DNA of 64,000 bases, taken from positions 641,149 to 705,148 of the forward strand of contig JBCAML010000004.1 in assembly GCA_038503075.1 (NCBI GenBank). The letters run 5' to 3'. Below are positions 62,070 to 64,000 of the stretch, piece by piece. The position numbers were made by a program, and so were the translations under genes. The notes under the pieces were generated by a model. It was not told the DNA's origin and ran no database searches. It saw only the letters and a list, made by a program, of their open reading frames with translations. The DNA comes from Gyromitra esculenta. Taxonomy: Eukaryota > Ascomycota > Pezizomycetes > Pezizales > Discinaceae. Numbering within the stretch: the first letter of the stretch is position 1; each line of letters starts with the position of its first letter.

Positions 62070-63438
62070 ATGAGCAACACTTCTTCAAACTCGAGTTCGT
62101 CTTCTACTGCCAGGCCGGAGGACCGAATAGGACAATTATTGGCTGGGCGTCTGGAACTCACGGGAATACTTGGACTTGGAGCCTATGGAGTCGTTTACAC
62201 CGCTGTGGACATTTTCACCTGTACGCCGTTTGCCGTGAAGGCGCTTTCGAAAATTGGTCTGGATTCCCGACAAAAACGGTTTCAGCAGAGAGAGATTGCC
62301 CTCCACCATAAAGCCAGCGCCCATCCGAATGTTGTCTCCCTGGTGAAGATTCTCGACACTGCCGATTGCACCTATGTCATTATCGAGTATTGCCCGGAAG
62401 GAGACCTTTTTACCAATATCACGGAGCGTGGCCATTACGTGGGGAATGATCACTTGGCTAAACGGGTTTTCCTCCAGCTTTTGGATGCCGTGGAACACTG
62501 TCACTCTATGGGGATTTATCACCGCGACCTGAAGCCGGAGAATGTTCTTGTTACCAACGGAGGTCTTACTGTCAAGCTTGCTGACTTTGGTCTTGCCACC
62601 ACGGAAGCCATTACCTCTGACTTTGGATGTGGTTCAACATTCTATATGTCTCCTGGTACGATTGATCTCTCTGTTGTATAGAGCGTTTAATGCTAACGTA
62701 ATGTCACTAGAATGTCAACAATCCTCTCCACGGAATACAAGTTGCTATGCATCTGCCCCGAACGATGTCTGGTCCCTTGGAGTTATTCTAGTAAATCTCA
62801 CATGTGGCCGAAATCCTTGGAAACGGGCCTCGCCTTCCGATAGCACTTTCCGCGCGTACTTGAAGGATCCGCGAATGCTCAGGACCATCTTACCACTATC
62901 TTCGGAGCTTGACTTCATTCTCCGTCTCATCTTTGAATGTAACCCACAGAAGAGAATTACCATCCCAGAATTAAGATCCCGGATCATGGCTTGCCAGAGG
63001 TTTACAACTGGGCCTGGTCCTATGGATAGTCCGCCGCTCTCCGAGGTTTCTGACAGCTCTGACCAGCTTGTGGACCCGGATGTCTTCCAGCTTCCAGCCA
63101 CACCTTACCAATCCAAAGCTGCTGGTCTCTTTACCCCCGATTCCACCCCCTCCACTACACCTCAAACAACCCAAAATTCCAGGCCCACTTTCCTATTTTC
63201 TAAACCCCTTGCAACACCACCCCCATCCGATACTTCCTCGGTCAATTCTCAATTTTTCAACGAGACTAACTCTCCATCCGGAGATGTTAGTCCTATTATC
63301 GTTCCCGCTACCCCCACAGATTTCCATTCACCTTCGAGTCAGAACCACTGGGAATTACCTTTTTTCCACGCCTTGGACGATGTGGAGAAAGTGCAGCAGC
63401 CAGTTATCCGCGCTCCACAAGGCGTTCCTGTCTTTTAG
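62070..63438 (+). CDS. Ran1/Sks1-like serine/threonine protein kinase
   Basis: Protein kinase resembling fission yeast Ran1/Pat1 and budding yeast Sks1/Vhs1, which act in nutrient and meiosis signalling; the orthology is by eye. Two exons, 62070-62655 and 62711-63438, give 437 residues. The ATG (AACATGAGC) starts a Ser-rich leader. The catalytic domain has the glycine loop GLGAYGVV (35-42), Lys57 in FAVKAL, HRDLKPEN (catalytic Asp153), DFG (172-174), GCGSTFYMSPE split by the intron (GTACG...ACTAG), and DVWSLGVILVNLTCGRNPW. All catalytic residues are intact. GSTFYMSPE and an adjacent CQQSS...YASAPNDVW insertion are typical of this group. After about residue 320 the protein is a disordered S/T/P tail with repeated ATPP/ATPT motifs, possible proline-directed phosphosites. 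Confidence 0.9.
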
Positions 63439-64000
63439 GCGATTTCTTGCTGGCAGTCGGATCGGGTTTACGGGTCACAGGGCGAAGGCACTTGGGGGAT
63501 GAAAAAAGGAAGAAAAGAAGAGGACAGGAGCATAAAACTCCAACTTACCGCATTGGCGGGTAATGATAATCTCACACGGCGGAACACGCAATGATTTTTT
63601 TCCATCCAAAAACTACCATATACATTTTTTCTTTTCTTTCTTTCAGTTAGGGAGGGGCGGGGCAACCTGATTTTTTTGAGATTAGTTTTCTCTTGTTTTT
63701 CTGCTTTCATGGATAGCGTTGGTGGTAATATGGAGTTCATTGGTTTTTTTTTTGTTACTTTACACTTCTTGTTTTTATTTTACCTCTCTAATGTTCTCAT
63801 TTCTCGTCACAAGCGAAAGATCTTCGGATCGTTCACGTGTGAAAGGAGCTAGGACTTTTTGAGGACTTCTTTTTTTTCCTACCTTTTCTTTTTCCTTTTT
63901 CTTGTACGGCTGGTGTGGTCGCTTTAGTCTGTTTACTTTTTTTTTTGGGTTGGTTGGCGTCTTGCATATAAAGCATGTATTTCGTTTTTTTGTTTTTATT
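63439..64000. other. 3' flank of the kinase gene
   Basis: T-rich sequence with several T-runs of 8-10; no gene seen before the window ends. Confidence 0.6.

Overview
The window is nuclear DNA of a filamentous ascomycete (Pezizomycotina). The genes carry many short introns (about 40-110 nt) with GT...CTAAC...AG signals. Long pyrimidine-rich leaders precede several start codons. The gene families also fit: DASH subunit Duo1, a Pth11-type receptor, DUF1765, a But2-like secreted protein and trimethyllysine dioxygenase. The species cannot be read from the sequence. Introns were resolved by eye, by requiring canonical splice ends, continuous phase and protein continuity.

Layout. From 0.2 to 18.5 kb the region is gene-dense: a DUF6697-like coiled-coil protein (-), Duo1 (-), an acidic nuclear-type protein (+), an M28 glutamate-carboxypeptidase-like membrane protease (+), the haem-binding MAPR protein Dap1 (-), a conserved ascomycete coiled-coil protein (+) and a small secreted But2-like protein (-). 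From 18.5 to 30.6 kb it is gene-poor, with one Pth11-like rhodopsin-fold receptor (-) whose 3' half does not splice cleanly, plus short inverted-repeat elements of MITE type. A DUF1765 gene (+) lies at 30.6-34.1 kb. A second gene-poor stretch (34.1-39.8 kb) holds a long inverted repeat and a relative of one of the MITEs.

From 39.8 to 54.9 kb genes are dense again: tRNA-dihydrouridine synthase Dus4 (+, 7 exons), trimethyllysine dioxygenase (+, 8 exons, one of its introns apparently GC-AG), the exon-junction protein Mago nashi (-, 5 exons, with a C-terminal tail), a C-type cyclin of the Pch1/cyclin T/K group (+), mitochondrial ATP synthase subunit h (+), a doubtful small membrane ORF (-) and a RING-CH (MARCH-like) membrane E3 ligase (+). 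After 7 kb without a recognisable gene, a Ran1/Sks1-like protein kinase (+) closes the window at 62.1-63.4 kb.

The genes are mostly unrelated housekeeping functions: kinetochore, tRNA modification, carnitine synthesis, splicing and mRNA surveillance, transcriptional CDK, ATP synthase and protein quality control. There is no biosynthetic cluster, tRNA, rRNA, CRISPR or intact transposase. The most unusual signal not explained by genes is a palindromic octamer, TACATGTA, usually followed by G. I found it 13 times, always outside coding sequence. Second are the inverted-repeat elements at 19.5, 20.5 and 37.6 kb.
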